Assembly: GCA_016936615.1 (NCBI GenBank)
Contig: JAFGXN010000103.1
Span: 1 to 41,342, forward strand
Reading direction: 5' to 3'
Source: Spirochaetales bacterium
GTDB taxonomy: Bacteria; Spirochaetota; Spirochaetia; JAFGXN01
Length of the DNA: 41,342 bases
The first letter of the stretch is position 1, and each line of letters starts with the position of its first letter. The notes beneath the pieces were generated by a model. That model was not told the origin of the DNA. It saw nothing but the letters and a program-made list of their open reading frames with translations, and did not search any database. The translations under genes were made by a program, and so were the position numbers. This document shows positions 6,185-14,774 of this stretch, one piece after another.

Positions 6185-8221
6185 TTACTTCAACCCCTCC
6201 AGAAACTTCTCAGCTTCGCTTATCATCGTGCAACGTGGATCATCTAACAGAGCCTCGACGACGCTACGAGCCTCGACGGTTCGTTTCAACCTAGCCAGGA
6301 TTTTGGCGTGGAACATCTGATATTCACTGAAGCGCTGATTATTCCGCGGATTTTGGCAATGCAGGTTGTAAAGCTCCAGAGCATACTCCGGATCGCGGTT
6401 TATATACCATGGAATCGTGTAGACAATTGCGACATCACTTCCCTGGAAATCCCGGAAATCGCGCAGGTATTTGTCCCAGTAGATTTGAGCATCTTCACGA
6501 CGCTTAGCCTTCCACTGCAGGTTGTAGGCAAGTTCATACAGAAAAAGTGGAACTTCCGGCGCTGTCTGGTGGGCCTTCAGCAGCAACTCCATCGCCGCCT
6601 CGAGGTTCCCTGCCTTAAGTTCGGCTTTACCCTGGACGAACAACTTGTCTGCCTCAATCTTTCGCTGCGGTTCAAGCCTTTTTTCATACTCCTTAGCTAG
6701 CAGGAAGGTCTCCTCATACGGCTTAGGATCTTTTCCCTTTGTCTTAATCTTTTCAAATCCATCATTGAAGCCGTATTCTGCGGTGTAGCCTTCATACCAG
6801 AGCAACTCACTCAGCATCTCATTGTTGTTCTTAACCCCATTGGCAAACCACTGTGGCCAGTTAGCCTCATTGTCGCGCAGCCAGGGATGCCCCGAGTTTA
6901 TCTTAAGCCTGCTTGCAAAGCCGTGGTAGAATTCATGGATGATAACCCGGTAAGAAGCTGCAGTTGGCATCTTTGCATAAATTGTTGGTGAGCCGGTCAG
7001 CAGCTGTGGAACAAAGTGAGGCGAAGCCTGTCCGCCAAGGTAGGCGATTCCATCGTAGTGAGGAAACCACCAGTAGTAGGCATCGAATTTTTCATAGTTA
7101 TAATAGATGAAATCCGATGGAAAAGGTCTGACCGAGTATGGAATAATTGACTGGAACTTGCTATCTTCAAGCTCAGTTATAGCAGCATCAAGAACCTTGA
7201 ACTGTGGGTTCAGTATAAGAATGCCGTTTGTAATGTAATAATAGAAGATTGCTGCGAGGTCGAAATTGTCCTGAATATCCAGTAGACGATTTTGAATATA
7301 CTCGTTGGTATAGCCAAAATCTTTTTTTATTGTTGTTCCATCTTTATCCCGCCACTCAGCTTCGATTTTTTTTATGTAAAAATTTATAATATTCACTTCA
7401 TAGGGCTTGGTTTTCTGAGGTGGATTCTTCATCGCAAAATTAAGTGCCTTTGTTAGTATCTGGAAATCAGCGACATTTACCTTTTCGCCTGAGTTTATCC
7501 AGAAATTTGTAAAATCGGAGAATTCCCTCACATATTTTGCTGCTGATTTGTCCTGATTTAAGATTGCATCTGCTGCACGTATAGCAAGCCAATCGCACAG
7601 CTTGGAGGCAAAGCCAGAACCAACATCAAGTTTTTTCCCATAAAAATCAATAATCTCATCTGTAAGCCTTTGTTGTCCCTTGTACCTCATAAAATACGAG
7701 CCAGCTTTCGGGGAATTCCACAATCTGTAGGTCAAATTCTCTACAATTCCCTTGCTGTTCTGCGGATCTCTCTTGTAGCCTTTGACAAATACTTCGATTG
7801 CTTCATCGTAGCGGGCTAGGTTCATCAGAGCATTGCCCCAGAACTTGTAGGAAGTTGTGAAATATGCCCTGTGCCAGAGGTATTTCTCGTCGGTATGACT
7901 TGCTTCCCAGACAATAGCTTCATAAAGCTTCGCATTGTTAAGCCAGTTTAAGTACCAGAAGAATCTGTAGGAGTCTTTGGCTTGGTAAAATGAGTAGCGC
8001 AGGAATTTTGCTGCGGTTACATAGTCTTTTTCGTAGCCAGCATCCATACCTTTGCGGTAGTAATCTATTTTCGGATCGATGTCGGCGGGTTGACCGGTTT
8101 CGAATTTTGAAGGAGATGCAATCTCTGTAGCTTCATCTGTGTCATAGATAGGTTGATTAGCAGTTGCAAGTGTAAGTGACGAGATTGAGATCAATAATGT
8201 AAAAAAAATAACTTTTTTCAT
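6185..8221 (-). CDS. Exported TPR protein with an HEXXH metallopeptidase-like motif
   Basis: 678 residues from the ATG at 8221, chosen because AAGGAA precedes it and it begins with a clean signal peptide (MKKVIFFTLLISISSLTLATA); an upstream in-frame ATG at 8272 has neither. Residues 40-180 look like TPR-type helical repeats (for example ARYDEAIEVFVKGYKRDP). A central region carries IIHEFYHGFA (HEXXH at 429-433), with acidic residues downstream in the EGYTAEYGF stretch as possible third ligand. C-terminal TPRs follow (GNLEAAMELLLKAH). The likely place is the periplasm or outer surface. A zinc peptidase activity is plausible but not shown, and I do not recognise the exact family. The gene is convergent with the membrane protein. 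Confidence 0.8.
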   Translation of the reverse strand: MKKVIFFTLLISISSLTLATANQPIYDTDEATEIASPSKFETGQPADIDPKIDYYRKGMDAGYEKDYVTAAKFLRYSFYQAKDSYRFFWYLNWLNNAKLYEAIVWEASHTDEKYLWHRAYFTTSYKFWGNALMNLARYDEAIEVFVKGYKRDPQNSKGIVENLTYRLWNSPKAGSYFMRYKGQQRLTDEIIDFYGKKLDVGSGFASKLCDWLAIRAADAILNQDKSAAKYVREFSDFTNFWINSGEKVNVADFQILTKALNFAMKNPPQKTKPYEVNIINFYIKKIEAEWRDKDGTTIKKDFGYTNEYIQNRLLDIQDNFDLAAIFYYYITNGILILNPQFKVLDAAITELEDSKFQSIIPYSVRPFPSDFIYYNYEKFDAYYWWFPHYDGIAYLGGQASPHFVPQLLTGSPTIYAKMPTAASYRVIIHEFYHGFASRLKINSGHPWLRDNEANWPQWFANGVKNNNEMLSELLWYEGYTAEYGFNDGFEKIKTKGKDPKPYEETFLLAKEYEKRLEPQRKIEADKLFVQGKAELKAGNLEAAMELLLKAHQTAPEVPLFLYELAYNLQWKAKRREDAQIYWDKYLRDFRDFQGSDVAIVYTIPWYINRDPEYALELYNLHCQNPRNNQRFSEYQMFHAKILARLKRTVEARSVVEALLDDPRCTMISEAEKFLEGLK

Positions 8222-8378
8222 ATTTAATTCCTTATATAAATTATATTTCAGTCTCTTTTCTTTGTCTAGCAAGATTTAAAATAAAGTCATTTGTCTACTT
8301 GAAATAACTGCTTGATTGTAATAAAATCAATCTATTACTTTGTTAATATAATTTTTTTGATATAAATTGGGAGTTTTT

Positions 8379-10016
8379 ATGATTACGGTACAGAATTTGT
8401 CGCTTGCGTTTGGGCAGAGATTTCTTTTTAAAGATGTTAATATAAAATTTACACCTGGAAATTGTTATGGTATTATCGGAGCTAATGGTGCGGGTAAGTC
8501 TACTTTTTTAAAGGTGCTTTCTGGTGAGTTAGAGCATGATGCTGGTGAGGTCGTTATTGGTTCTGGTCAGCGACTTGCTGTCTTGAGGCAGGATCAGTTT
8601 GCCTATGATGAGTTTCGAGTAATTGATACAGTCATCATGGGGCATGAGAAGCTTTTTTCTATAATGCAGGAAAAAGATGCATTATACTCGAAAGAGGATT
8701 TTTCCGAAGAGGATGGTGTTCGAGCTGCTGAGCTTGAGGGAGAATTTGCTGAGCTTGATGGATGGGAGGCTGAGAATGAGGCCTCTAAGTTGTTGGCTGG
8801 TCTTGGTATTGAAGAGAAATATCATTATGAGCTTATGAAGGATATTGATGGTGGTCTGAAGGTTCGTGTGCTTTTGGCGCAAGCTCTTTTTGGAAATCCT
8901 GATATTCTTCTTTTGGATGAGCCGACTAACCATTTGGATCTAGATTCTATCACATGGTTAGAAGAGTTTTTGTGTAATTTTGAGAATACAGTTATTGTTG
9001 TTTCGCATGATAGGCACTTCTTGAACCAGGTTTGTACTCATATTGCTGATATCGATTATGGAAAAGTTCAACTTTACGTGGGTAATTATGATTTCTGGTA
9101 TGAGTCAAGTCAGATTATTCAGAGGCAGTTGAAAGATGATAAACGAAAGCGAGAGGATAAGATTGCTGAGCTTAAGACTTTTATCCAGAGATTCTCTTCA
9201 AATGCTTCGAAGTCTAGACAGGCAACAAGTAGAAAGAAATTGATCGATAAGTTGCAGGTTGAAGATTTGAAGGCGTCATCACGACGATCCCCTTATGTTC
9301 ATTTTTCACCGTTTAGAGAGTCTGGGCGTGAGATTTTGAAGATTTCTGGGTTAAAGCTTAATGTTGAGGGTAGAGATGTCTTTAATAGTTTAGATTTGAC
9401 TGTTAATAATGGTGATAAAATTGCATTTGTCGGAACTGATCATATGACTAAGACCTTGCTTTTTCAAGTGCTGATGGGTGAGATTAAGCCTGATGCTGGT
9501 GATATCGAGTGGGGTACAACTATAATGCCTTCATATTTTCCAAAAGATAATACTGTTTACTTTGAAACTGATTTGAATTTGGTTGATTGGTTGAGACAGT
9601 ATACTGATTCTGATGTTGAGGAGTCATATCTTCGAGGGTTTTTGGGTAGAATGCTGTTCAGTGGCGATGAGGCCTTGAAGCCGGCAAATGTATTGTCAGG
9701 AGGCGAGAAGGTTAGATGTATGTTGTCAAAGATGATGCTTTCAAATGCTAATTTCTTGATCCTTGATGAGCCAACTAACCACTTAGATCTTGAAGCAATT
9801 ACAGCATTAAATAATGGATTGATAGCTTTTAAAGAGTGTGCTTTGTTCTCTTCTCATGACCATCAGTTTGTAGATACAATTGCAAATAGAATTATCGAAT
9901 TTACTCCAACAGGAATTATTGATCGAATGATGAAGTTTGACGATTATTTGAAGAATCAAGAGGTTCGTGCGCTTCGTGATAAGATGTATCAGGGACATGC
10001 TGCACTTTCAATTTAA
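8379..10016 (+). CDS. ABC-F family ATPase (YbiT-like)
   Basis: 545 residues, two ATP-binding cassettes in one chain and no membrane segment, the ABC-F layout of ribosome-associated translation factors. The start is the ATG at 8379 behind GGGAG. Cassette 1 has Walker A GANGAGKST (34-42) and Walker B ILLLDEPTNHLD, but its signature is degenerate (DIDGGLKVR). Cassette 2 has a good signature LSGGEKVR and Walker B FLILDEPTNHLD, but its Walker A is reduced to GTDHMTKT (352-359). A linker rich in Lys and Arg lies between them. The SHD..F..TIANRIIEF ending resembles YbiT. The next gene starts 9 nt after the stop, so the two are probably cotranscribed. Confidence 0.93.
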   Translation: MITVQNLSLAFGQRFLFKDVNIKFTPGNCYGIIGANGAGKSTFLKVLSGELEHDAGEVVIGSGQRLAVLRQDQFAYDEFRVIDTVIMGHEKLFSIMQEKDALYSKEDFSEEDGVRAAELEGEFAELDGWEAENEASKLLAGLGIEEKYHYELMKDIDGGLKVRVLLAQALFGNPDILLLDEPTNHLDLDSITWLEEFLCNFENTVIVVSHDRHFLNQVCTHIADIDYGKVQLYVGNYDFWYESSQIIQRQLKDDKRKREDKIAELKTFIQRFSSNASKSRQATSRKKLIDKLQVEDLKASSRRSPYVHFSPFRESGREILKISGLKLNVEGRDVFNSLDLTVNNGDKIAFVGTDHMTKTLLFQVLMGEIKPDAGDIEWGTTIMPSYFPKDNTVYFETDLNLVDWLRQYTDSDVEESYLRGFLGRMLFSGDEALKPANVLSGGEKVRCMLSKMMLSNANFLILDEPTNHLDLEAITALNNGLIAFKECALFSSHDHQFVDTIANRIIEFTPTGIIDRMMKFDDYLKNQEVRALRDKMYQGHAALSI

Positions 10017-10025
10017 GGATTCTTT

Positions 10026-10937
10026 ATGCTAAAAAAAAATAGGGTAGATGGAACATTTTTAAAAATTAGAGGTCTTGATAGGTTGATGCCTTTTTTTATG
10101 AAGAAAAGATCAGAGTCCTTAATCTTTTTTGAACAAGAGATTGATGTCTCTAAGGCCTTCACATATATCAAAGAAAAAAACGCAGCAATGCCTGCCGGAA
10201 AGAGAAAACATACTTTTTTCCAGTTATATATTGCTGCACTTGTCAGGACTATTGCATTAAGGCCACGTCTGAATAGATTTGTGATGAATAAGCGTTATTA
10301 CCAAAGGAATCAGATGACTGTTTCCTTTATTATAAAGAAGACCTTGAGTGATCACGGTGATGAGGTCAACATGGTTGTTCCTTTTTCACCATATGATACC
10401 TTTGATACTGTTTCTGATAAGGTTCTTGCTGCTGTTCAGGAGGCAAAATCAGAGGCTGCAAGTACTGTGAATGAGCGGGATGTTAGGATTTTTTCTGCAT
10501 TGCCAAATTGGATGATAGGTATTGTCTTCTGGGGGATAAATTTCCTAGATAGACATAATTTAATTCCAAAGGCAGCAGTTAATAATCTTCCTTTCTATTC
10601 TTCTGTTTTCTTGACAAATGTTGGTTCAATCAATATTGATGCCCCTTTCCATCATAACTACGAGATGGGAACTACCTCTTTCTTAATTGCTATAGGTAAG
10701 TTTAAAAAGCAGAATTATATTGATGATGATGGTTCGGTTAAGACTCGTCACTACGTAACTGTCAGGTATACTCATGATGATAAGGTTGCTGATGGGGTAT
10801 ATTGTGCACGAGCGCTTAATTTAATCAAACATTATGTTGAGAATCCTGAAAAGCTGGATGTTGCCCCTCAGATTACGGAAGAGTTGCTTGAGGAGTTAAA
10901 GTTGAAAGATTTTCCTCCAGCAAAGAAGAAAAAATAA
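10026..10937 (+). CDS. Stand-alone 2-oxoacid dehydrogenase acyltransferase-fold protein, probably inactive as E2
   Basis: 303 residues matching the catalytic (chloramphenicol-acetyltransferase-like) domain of E2 subunits: FFQLYIAALVRTIALRPRLN near the start, SSVFLTNVGSI in the middle and a VRYTHDDKVADG motif (H250 to G257) near the end. It has neither a lipoyl domain nor an E1-binding domain. The usual DHRxxDG catalytic motif reads DDKVADG, so the catalytic His is replaced by Asp; the nearby His250 is out of register. It is therefore unlikely to be a normal E2. An acyltransferase of another kind or a non-catalytic trimer are alternatives. It lies just behind the ABC-F gene. Confidence 0.82.
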   Translation: MLKKNRVDGTFLKIRGLDRLMPFFMKKRSESLIFFEQEIDVSKAFTYIKEKNAAMPAGKRKHTFFQLYIAALVRTIALRPRLNRFVMNKRYYQRNQMTVSFIIKKTLSDHGDEVNMVVPFSPYDTFDTVSDKVLAAVQEAKSEAASTVNERDVRIFSALPNWMIGIVFWGINFLDRHNLIPKAAVNNLPFYSSVFLTNVGSINIDAPFHHNYEMGTTSFLIAIGKFKKQNYIDDDGSVKTRHYVTVRYTHDDKVADGVYCARALNLIKHYVENPEKLDVAPQITEELLEELKLKDFPPAKKKK

Positions 10938-11001
10938 TTTTTCGTAACAAAATACTAGAATTTTTGTTATATTTAATGTAAGTAGTTCTAAGGAGAGAGT
11001 T

Positions 11002-11301
11002 TTGAACAAAAAACAAATAAGCTATTTGAAGAAATATGCCCAAAATTTAGATCCGATTGTATATATCGGAAAGGCTGGGCTTAGTGAGCATGTTATTTCA
11101 GCAGTTGATGCTGCATTGAATGATCATGAACTTGTAAAGATTAGATTTGTAGATTACAAAGATGCAAAGAGTGAGCTATCTTCGCAGATCTGTGATCGCG
11201 TCGATTCTACTTTGATAAATCTAATCGGCAACACTGCTGTGATCTTTCGACAGAATCAGCAGCAGGAGAAGCGGAAGATTAGGGTTCCTAATAATTTTTA
11301 A
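11002..11301 (+). CDS. yhbY: YhbY family RNA-binding protein (CRM domain)
   Basis: 99 residues, the usual size of YhbY, with the whole chain forming one CRM domain: [20 protein letters not shown] (GxxG-type loop IGKAGLS), then [12 protein letters not shown] and [10 protein letters not shown]. YhbY proteins associate with the pre-50S ribosome. The start is a TTG at 11002 with AAGGAGAG eight nucleotides before it. The last 14 bp overlap the end of the convergent dCMP deaminase gene. Confidence 0.93.
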   Translation: MNKKQISYLKKYAQNLDPIVYIGKAGLSEHVISAVDAALNDHELVKIRFVDYKDAKSELSSQICDRVDSTLINLIGNTAVIFRQNQQQEKRKIRVPNNF

Positions 11302-11779
11302 ACGAGATATTTACCGATTCAATATGTGGTGATAGCTGACGCATCACCACATTTGCGTTTTTAAGCATCATCTTTGATGCTACTACTGCATCTGTGTGTG
11401 CATATTTATCAGATAGGTAGATTACCTCGCTTATTCCAGATTGGATTATTGCCTTAGCGCATTCGTTGCATGGAAAGAGCGCCACATATATTTTACACCC
11501 TTTTAGGTCGCGTGAGATACTGTTTAGTATAGCGTTTAGCTCTGCGTGGCAGACAAAGGGGTATTTTGTTTCGAGGAAGCTGCCTTCTCGAGCCCAAGGC
11601 AACAGATCATCGCTGCTGCCTTTAGGGAATCCGTTGTAGCCAACCCCCACAATCTTGTTATCCTCGTTCACGATGCAAGCACCTACCTGCGTCGAAGGAT
11701 CTTTGCTCCTCTGTGCTGATAATATCGCCACACCCATAAAATACTCATCCCAATCAAGATAGTCTGCTCGCTTCTCCAT
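11288..11779 (-). CDS. dCMP deaminase (ComEB-type)
   Basis: 163 residues of the cytidine/deoxycytidylate deaminase family. The zinc site is visible as CHAELNAI (His and catalytic Glu) and PCNECAK (two Cys). [11 protein letters not shown] is the substrate-loop motif of deoxycytidylate deaminases. It would convert dCMP to dUMP for thymidylate synthesis. GGGGGT precedes the ATG. It follows the small exported protein gene by one base, so these minus-strand genes probably form one transcript. Its 3' end overlaps yhbY. Confidence 0.93.
   Translation of the reverse strand: MEKRADYLDWDEYFMGVAILSAQRSKDPSTQVGACIVNEDNKIVGVGYNGFPKGSSDDLLPWAREGSFLETKYPFVCHAELNAILNSISRDLKGCKIYVALFPCNECAKAIIQSGISEVIYLSDKYAHTDAVVASKMMLKNANVVMRQLSPHIESVNISFKNY
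11324..11362 (+). terminator. Probable terminator of yhbY, inside the dCMP deaminase gene
   Basis: ATGTGGTGAT (11324-11333) and ATCACCACAT (11343-11352) form a perfect 10-bp stem with a 9-nt loop, followed on the plus strand by TTGCGTTTTT. It lies 22 nt past the yhbY stop and inside the C-terminal codons of the opposite gene. Confidence 0.55.
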
Positions 11780-11780
11780 A

Positions 11781-12359
11781 TTACCCCCGGATTTGTTTCT
11801 CTAAATAAAAATAATATTTTAAGTTCTCTTTATCATCTAAGAAAGAGTAGTTGATAAGACCCACACCTTTTGCATATACGAAAACCTCAGTTGATGTCTT
11901 TGTGTTCTGGTAGTAGTTGATAAATTCAACTATTAAGCAATCATCGTAAATTTTGCCTTTAACTACGAAATCTCCGCTTCGTACTGACATATGTTGAACA
12001 TGTGAAACCCCTCGTGTAATGACAAGGTTTGTATCAGGATTAGTCAGGACAAGCTGGGAGGGATTTAATATAGTGGTAGAACCAAAATCATCAAGTGTTG
12101 AATGGAGATATATATGGTCTTTGTCTCCCTTGTAGACATCAACAGTTGTAAGAATCAACCCATCAAAATCTTCTCGTTTTGTAATCAACAGGTTTCGGTT
12201 GCTGATAGAGTAGGTGTATTCGACTAAAAGTTCGTTTGAGACAAAATAAGATGTTATTGGTGTGTGAGTGTCAAGACCTTCTGGTGTGAAGTACTGTATC
12301 ACAGATGCATTAGATATATAAAATGACAAAGTAAAAATTATTGCTAGCGATTTTTTCAT
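11781..12359 (-). CDS. Small exported protein, unknown function
   Basis: 192 residues beginning with a signal peptide ([20 protein letters not shown]), so probably periplasmic. The body is beta-rich, with alternating hydrophobic and polar residues (for example [19 protein letters not shown] and [19 protein letters not shown]); no known motif is recognised. The ATG has no clear Shine-Dalgarno. It stands 41 bp behind the lipoprotein gene and is followed after one base by the dCMP deaminase gene. Confidence 0.7.
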   Translation of the reverse strand: MKKSLAIIFTLSFYISNASVIQYFTPEGLDTHTPITSYFVSNELLVEYTYSISNRNLLITKREDFDGLILTTVDVYKGDKDHIYLHSTLDDFGSTTILNPSQLVLTNPDTNLVITRGVSHVQHMSVRSGDFVVKGKIYDDCLIVEFINYYQNTKTSTEVFVYAKGVGLINYSFLDDKENLKYYFYLEKQIRG

Positions 12360-12400
12360 AATTTAGAATACCATAAAGCCTTAGTAAAGTAAATATAAAA

Positions 12401-12925
12401 TTAGATATAGCAGGCTCTAAGCTTGTATCCAGTTGCAGATCTAATCCAAAGAAATATACCAAGATCCTTGTCGTTGACAGCATTTCTGACTAATATTATT
12501 ATCTGGTAGTGCTCTGTGAAACTCTCAAAGATTGTGTCTATATCTTTTTGGACATCAGGCTTTAGCTCCCATCGGAGGTAAGTTCTATAAGGTGAGAAAT
12601 TCATTGATTTTGCTGCAATTAACTCAAGTCCCTCTTCGTATCCAACCTTTTTTCCGACATAGTTGTTTTTTTCTTTATAAAAAAAAGTAAATCCATCGTC
12701 AACTGTGTCAAAAGCTGTTGCAAGTAGGGTTGGCTGGTCAGTCAGGACTAGGTTCGTGTAGTAGTCGCAGGTTGCTAAATCTCCAAAGTCAAGTTGGTTG
12801 TCGTTTACAATCTCAATCTCTTCTTTAATCGGTTCTGGCTGTGGTTCCGTAATTTCTTGTTCTTCTTCAGTTACGCAGGCAAAAAAAGCTATTATCACAA
12901 TAAATATTAAAAAAAACTTTTTCAT
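12401..12925 (-). CDS. Small lipoprotein, unknown function
   Basis: 174 residues. Lipoprotein signal MKKFFLIFIVIIAFFAC with the lipobox Cys at 17, then a Glu/Pro-rich tether (TEEEQEITEPQPEP) of about 25 residues and a compact C-terminal domain with no recognised motif. AAGGGG precedes the ATG. Together with the next gene it may form a small envelope pair. Confidence 0.75.
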   Translation of the reverse strand: MKKFFLIFIVIIAFFACVTEEEQEITEPQPEPIKEEIEIVNDNQLDFGDLATCDYYTNLVLTDQPTLLATAFDTVDDGFTFFYKEKNNYVGKKVGYEEGLELIAAKSMNFSPYRTYLRWELKPDVQKDIDTIFESFTEHYQIIILVRNAVNDKDLGIFLWIRSATGYKLRACYI

Positions 12926-12990
12926 AAAAAACCCCTTATATATAAATTATAATATATGCAGAGTGATTATGCAATAAATTATGGGTTTAT

Positions 12991-13020
12991 GGCAAGAAAA
13001 AAGTGCCCTTGCGGGCACTT
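12991..13020 (-). terminator. Terminator of the gal-pfp operon
   Basis: AAGTGCCC (13001-13008), loop TTGC, GGGCACTT (13013-13020), a perfect 8-bp stem. On the minus strand it is followed by six T. It sits four bases past the stop of the phosphofructokinase gene. Confidence 0.88.
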
Positions 13021-13024
13021 CTGA

Positions 13025-14689
13025 TTAGTTTGTAAGACCTTGCTCAAGTTTGAGAGTCTTAGTTGGTTGGTCGCATACTTCCGCAGGACCATAATATTGG
13101 ATCGCTCCAGGGAAAAGGTAACAAGTCTCTTCAGCCCATTTGTCTCGGTTTGCTGCAAATGTCTTAAAAGGTGCCGCATCAAGTTCTACAAGAGCTTTTT
13201 TGATAACTGGTTTTTGTTTTCCGTGTCTTTGCTCCATATTCATCATCATTGTCAATGGAATTCCGCCTGCAAGCCACTTCTCAGATGGGTGTGCAGTGTT
13301 CTTGATAGATGATATATAACCTGTAAGTCCAGCAGCTATCAAGATAAACGCGTTGTAACCAAGGCTGTAGCAGTAGTCTGCGTCAAAATTAGATGGGAAT
13401 GCACATCTTCCTTCGTAGCCAAAAAAGTGGTGCTGAGCAGCGAATTTGCCAGCAAATTTGCCGCTTTTTTTCATTTCATCTAGCTTTTCTTTTACCATCT
13501 CTGATAAAAGCTTCTCTGTCTCAATTAGTGATACCTGAACGTTGCCATGTGGGTCTCGGTCAAGTAGAAGTTGCTTCTGTATTGATTCAGGAAGAGATGT
13601 GAATGCTGTAGCATTTTCAGCTTTAAGATTAGCTTGTAACCATGATTTCTGACCTGCGAAGTCAGCAATCTTGCCAAACTCTTCTTCTTTTTCAGCCAAA
13701 AGATCGTTGAGCTGAGCAATCAAAAGCTTCATTTCAGGGATAAACTCAATTAATCCCTCTGGGATTAGGGCAACTCCAAAGTTGTTACCTTTTGCAGATC
13801 TTTTTGCTACAACTTCAGCAATATTATCTACAATTGCTCGTAGAGTCATCTTTTTTGCTTCGACTTCTTCACTGATAATACAGATGTTTGCCTGAGTCTG
13901 TAGTGCACATTCAAGCGCTATGTGAGAAGCACTTCTTCCCATAAGCTTGATAAAATGCCAATATTTCTTTGCAGAGTTAGCATCTCTCTGTATATTTCCA
14001 ATTAGTTCAGAATATGTCTTAGTAGCAGTGTCAAATCCAAAGCTTGCTTCGATGTGTTCGTTTTTAAGATCGCCATCAATAGTCTTTGGACAACCAATTA
14101 CACTGATTCCAGCATCTTTTTTCTTAAAGTACTCACCCATTACAGCAGCATTTGTATTAGAGTCATCTCCACCAATTACGACTACAGCGCTGATTCCGTT
14201 TTTGTTGCAAGTTTCAATAGCCTTGTCGAATTGTGCTTCCTCTTCTAATTTAGTTCGGCCAGAACCGATAATATCAAATCCACCAGTATTTCGGTATTCA
14301 TCCATGATTGCATCAGTAATCTCAAGGCAGCTATTATCGACTAGCCCAGAAGGTCCGCCAAGAAAACCAAAAAGTTTACTCTCTTTGTTACCAGCCTTGA
14401 TTCCATCATAAAGACCTGCAATTACATTGTGTCCACCAGGTGCTTGTCCACCAGATAGGATTACGCCGACATTGATTTTGTTCTTTGCATTTGGGTTAGA
14501 TCCATTCTTGAAAGCGACAACAGGTGTTCCGTATGTTGTCTCAAATAGAGCCTTAACAGCAGCCTGGTCGGCAACTGATTCTGTAGCTGCACCAAATTCA
14601 GCTTGAATATCTTCTACATTGCTTTTTAAAATTGTAGGTAGTTTTGGTTGATACTTGTATCTTTCTTTTTGTAGAGGTGAAAGTTCCAT
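13025..14689 (-). CDS. pfp: Diphosphate-dependent fructose-6-phosphate 1-phosphotransferase
   Basis: 554 residues, the long PPi-dependent phosphofructokinase form found in spirochaetes and plants. Motifs: GGDDSNTNA (173-181), whose second Asp is the usual mark of pyrophosphate rather than ATP use; PKTIDGDL (201-208) with the catalytic Asp; MGRSASH (250-256); and [18 protein letters not shown] near the C-terminus for sugar phosphate binding. It interconverts fructose 6-phosphate and fructose 1,6-bisphosphate reversibly, using PPi. AAGGAG precedes the ATG. It is the last gene behind galT and galK, 85 bp after galK, with a hairpin in the gap that may uncouple its expression. Confidence 0.95.
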   Translation of the reverse strand: MELSPLQKERYKYQPKLPTILKSNVEDIQAEFGAATESVADQAAVKALFETTYGTPVVAFKNGSNPNAKNKINVGVILSGGQAPGGHNVIAGLYDGIKAGNKESKLFGFLGGPSGLVDNSCLEITDAIMDEYRNTGGFDIIGSGRTKLEEEAQFDKAIETCNKNGISAVVVIGGDDSNTNAAVMGEYFKKKDAGISVIGCPKTIDGDLKNEHIEASFGFDTATKTYSELIGNIQRDANSAKKYWHFIKLMGRSASHIALECALQTQANICIISEEVEAKKMTLRAIVDNIAEVVAKRSAKGNNFGVALIPEGLIEFIPEMKLLIAQLNDLLAEKEEEFGKIADFAGQKSWLQANLKAENATAFTSLPESIQKQLLLDRDPHGNVQVSLIETEKLLSEMVKEKLDEMKKSGKFAGKFAAQHHFFGYEGRCAFPSNFDADYCYSLGYNAFILIAAGLTGYISSIKNTAHPSEKWLAGGIPLTMMMNMEQRHGKQKPVIKKALVELDAAPFKTFAANRDKWAEETCYLFPGAIQYYGPAEVCDQPTKTLKLEQGLTN

Positions 14690-14724
14690 AAGTTATTACT
14701 CCTTATTTTTAGTAGATCTAGGAA

Positions 14725-14767
14725 AAAAAGTTTGTCTCCTGATTCTAACAGATTGGTTAAAATCAGG
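14725..14767 (-). terminator. Hairpin between galK and pfp, possible partial terminator
   Basis: CCTGATTCTAAC (14738-14749) and GTTAAAATCAGG (14756-14767). Read on the minus strand this is a 12-bp stem with one G-U pair and a 6-nt loop; read on the plus strand the same position would be a C-A mismatch, so it fits minus-strand RNA. A run of seven T follows about 9 nt later. It could weaken transcription into pfp. Confidence 0.5.
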
Positions 14768-14774
14768 AATTATT

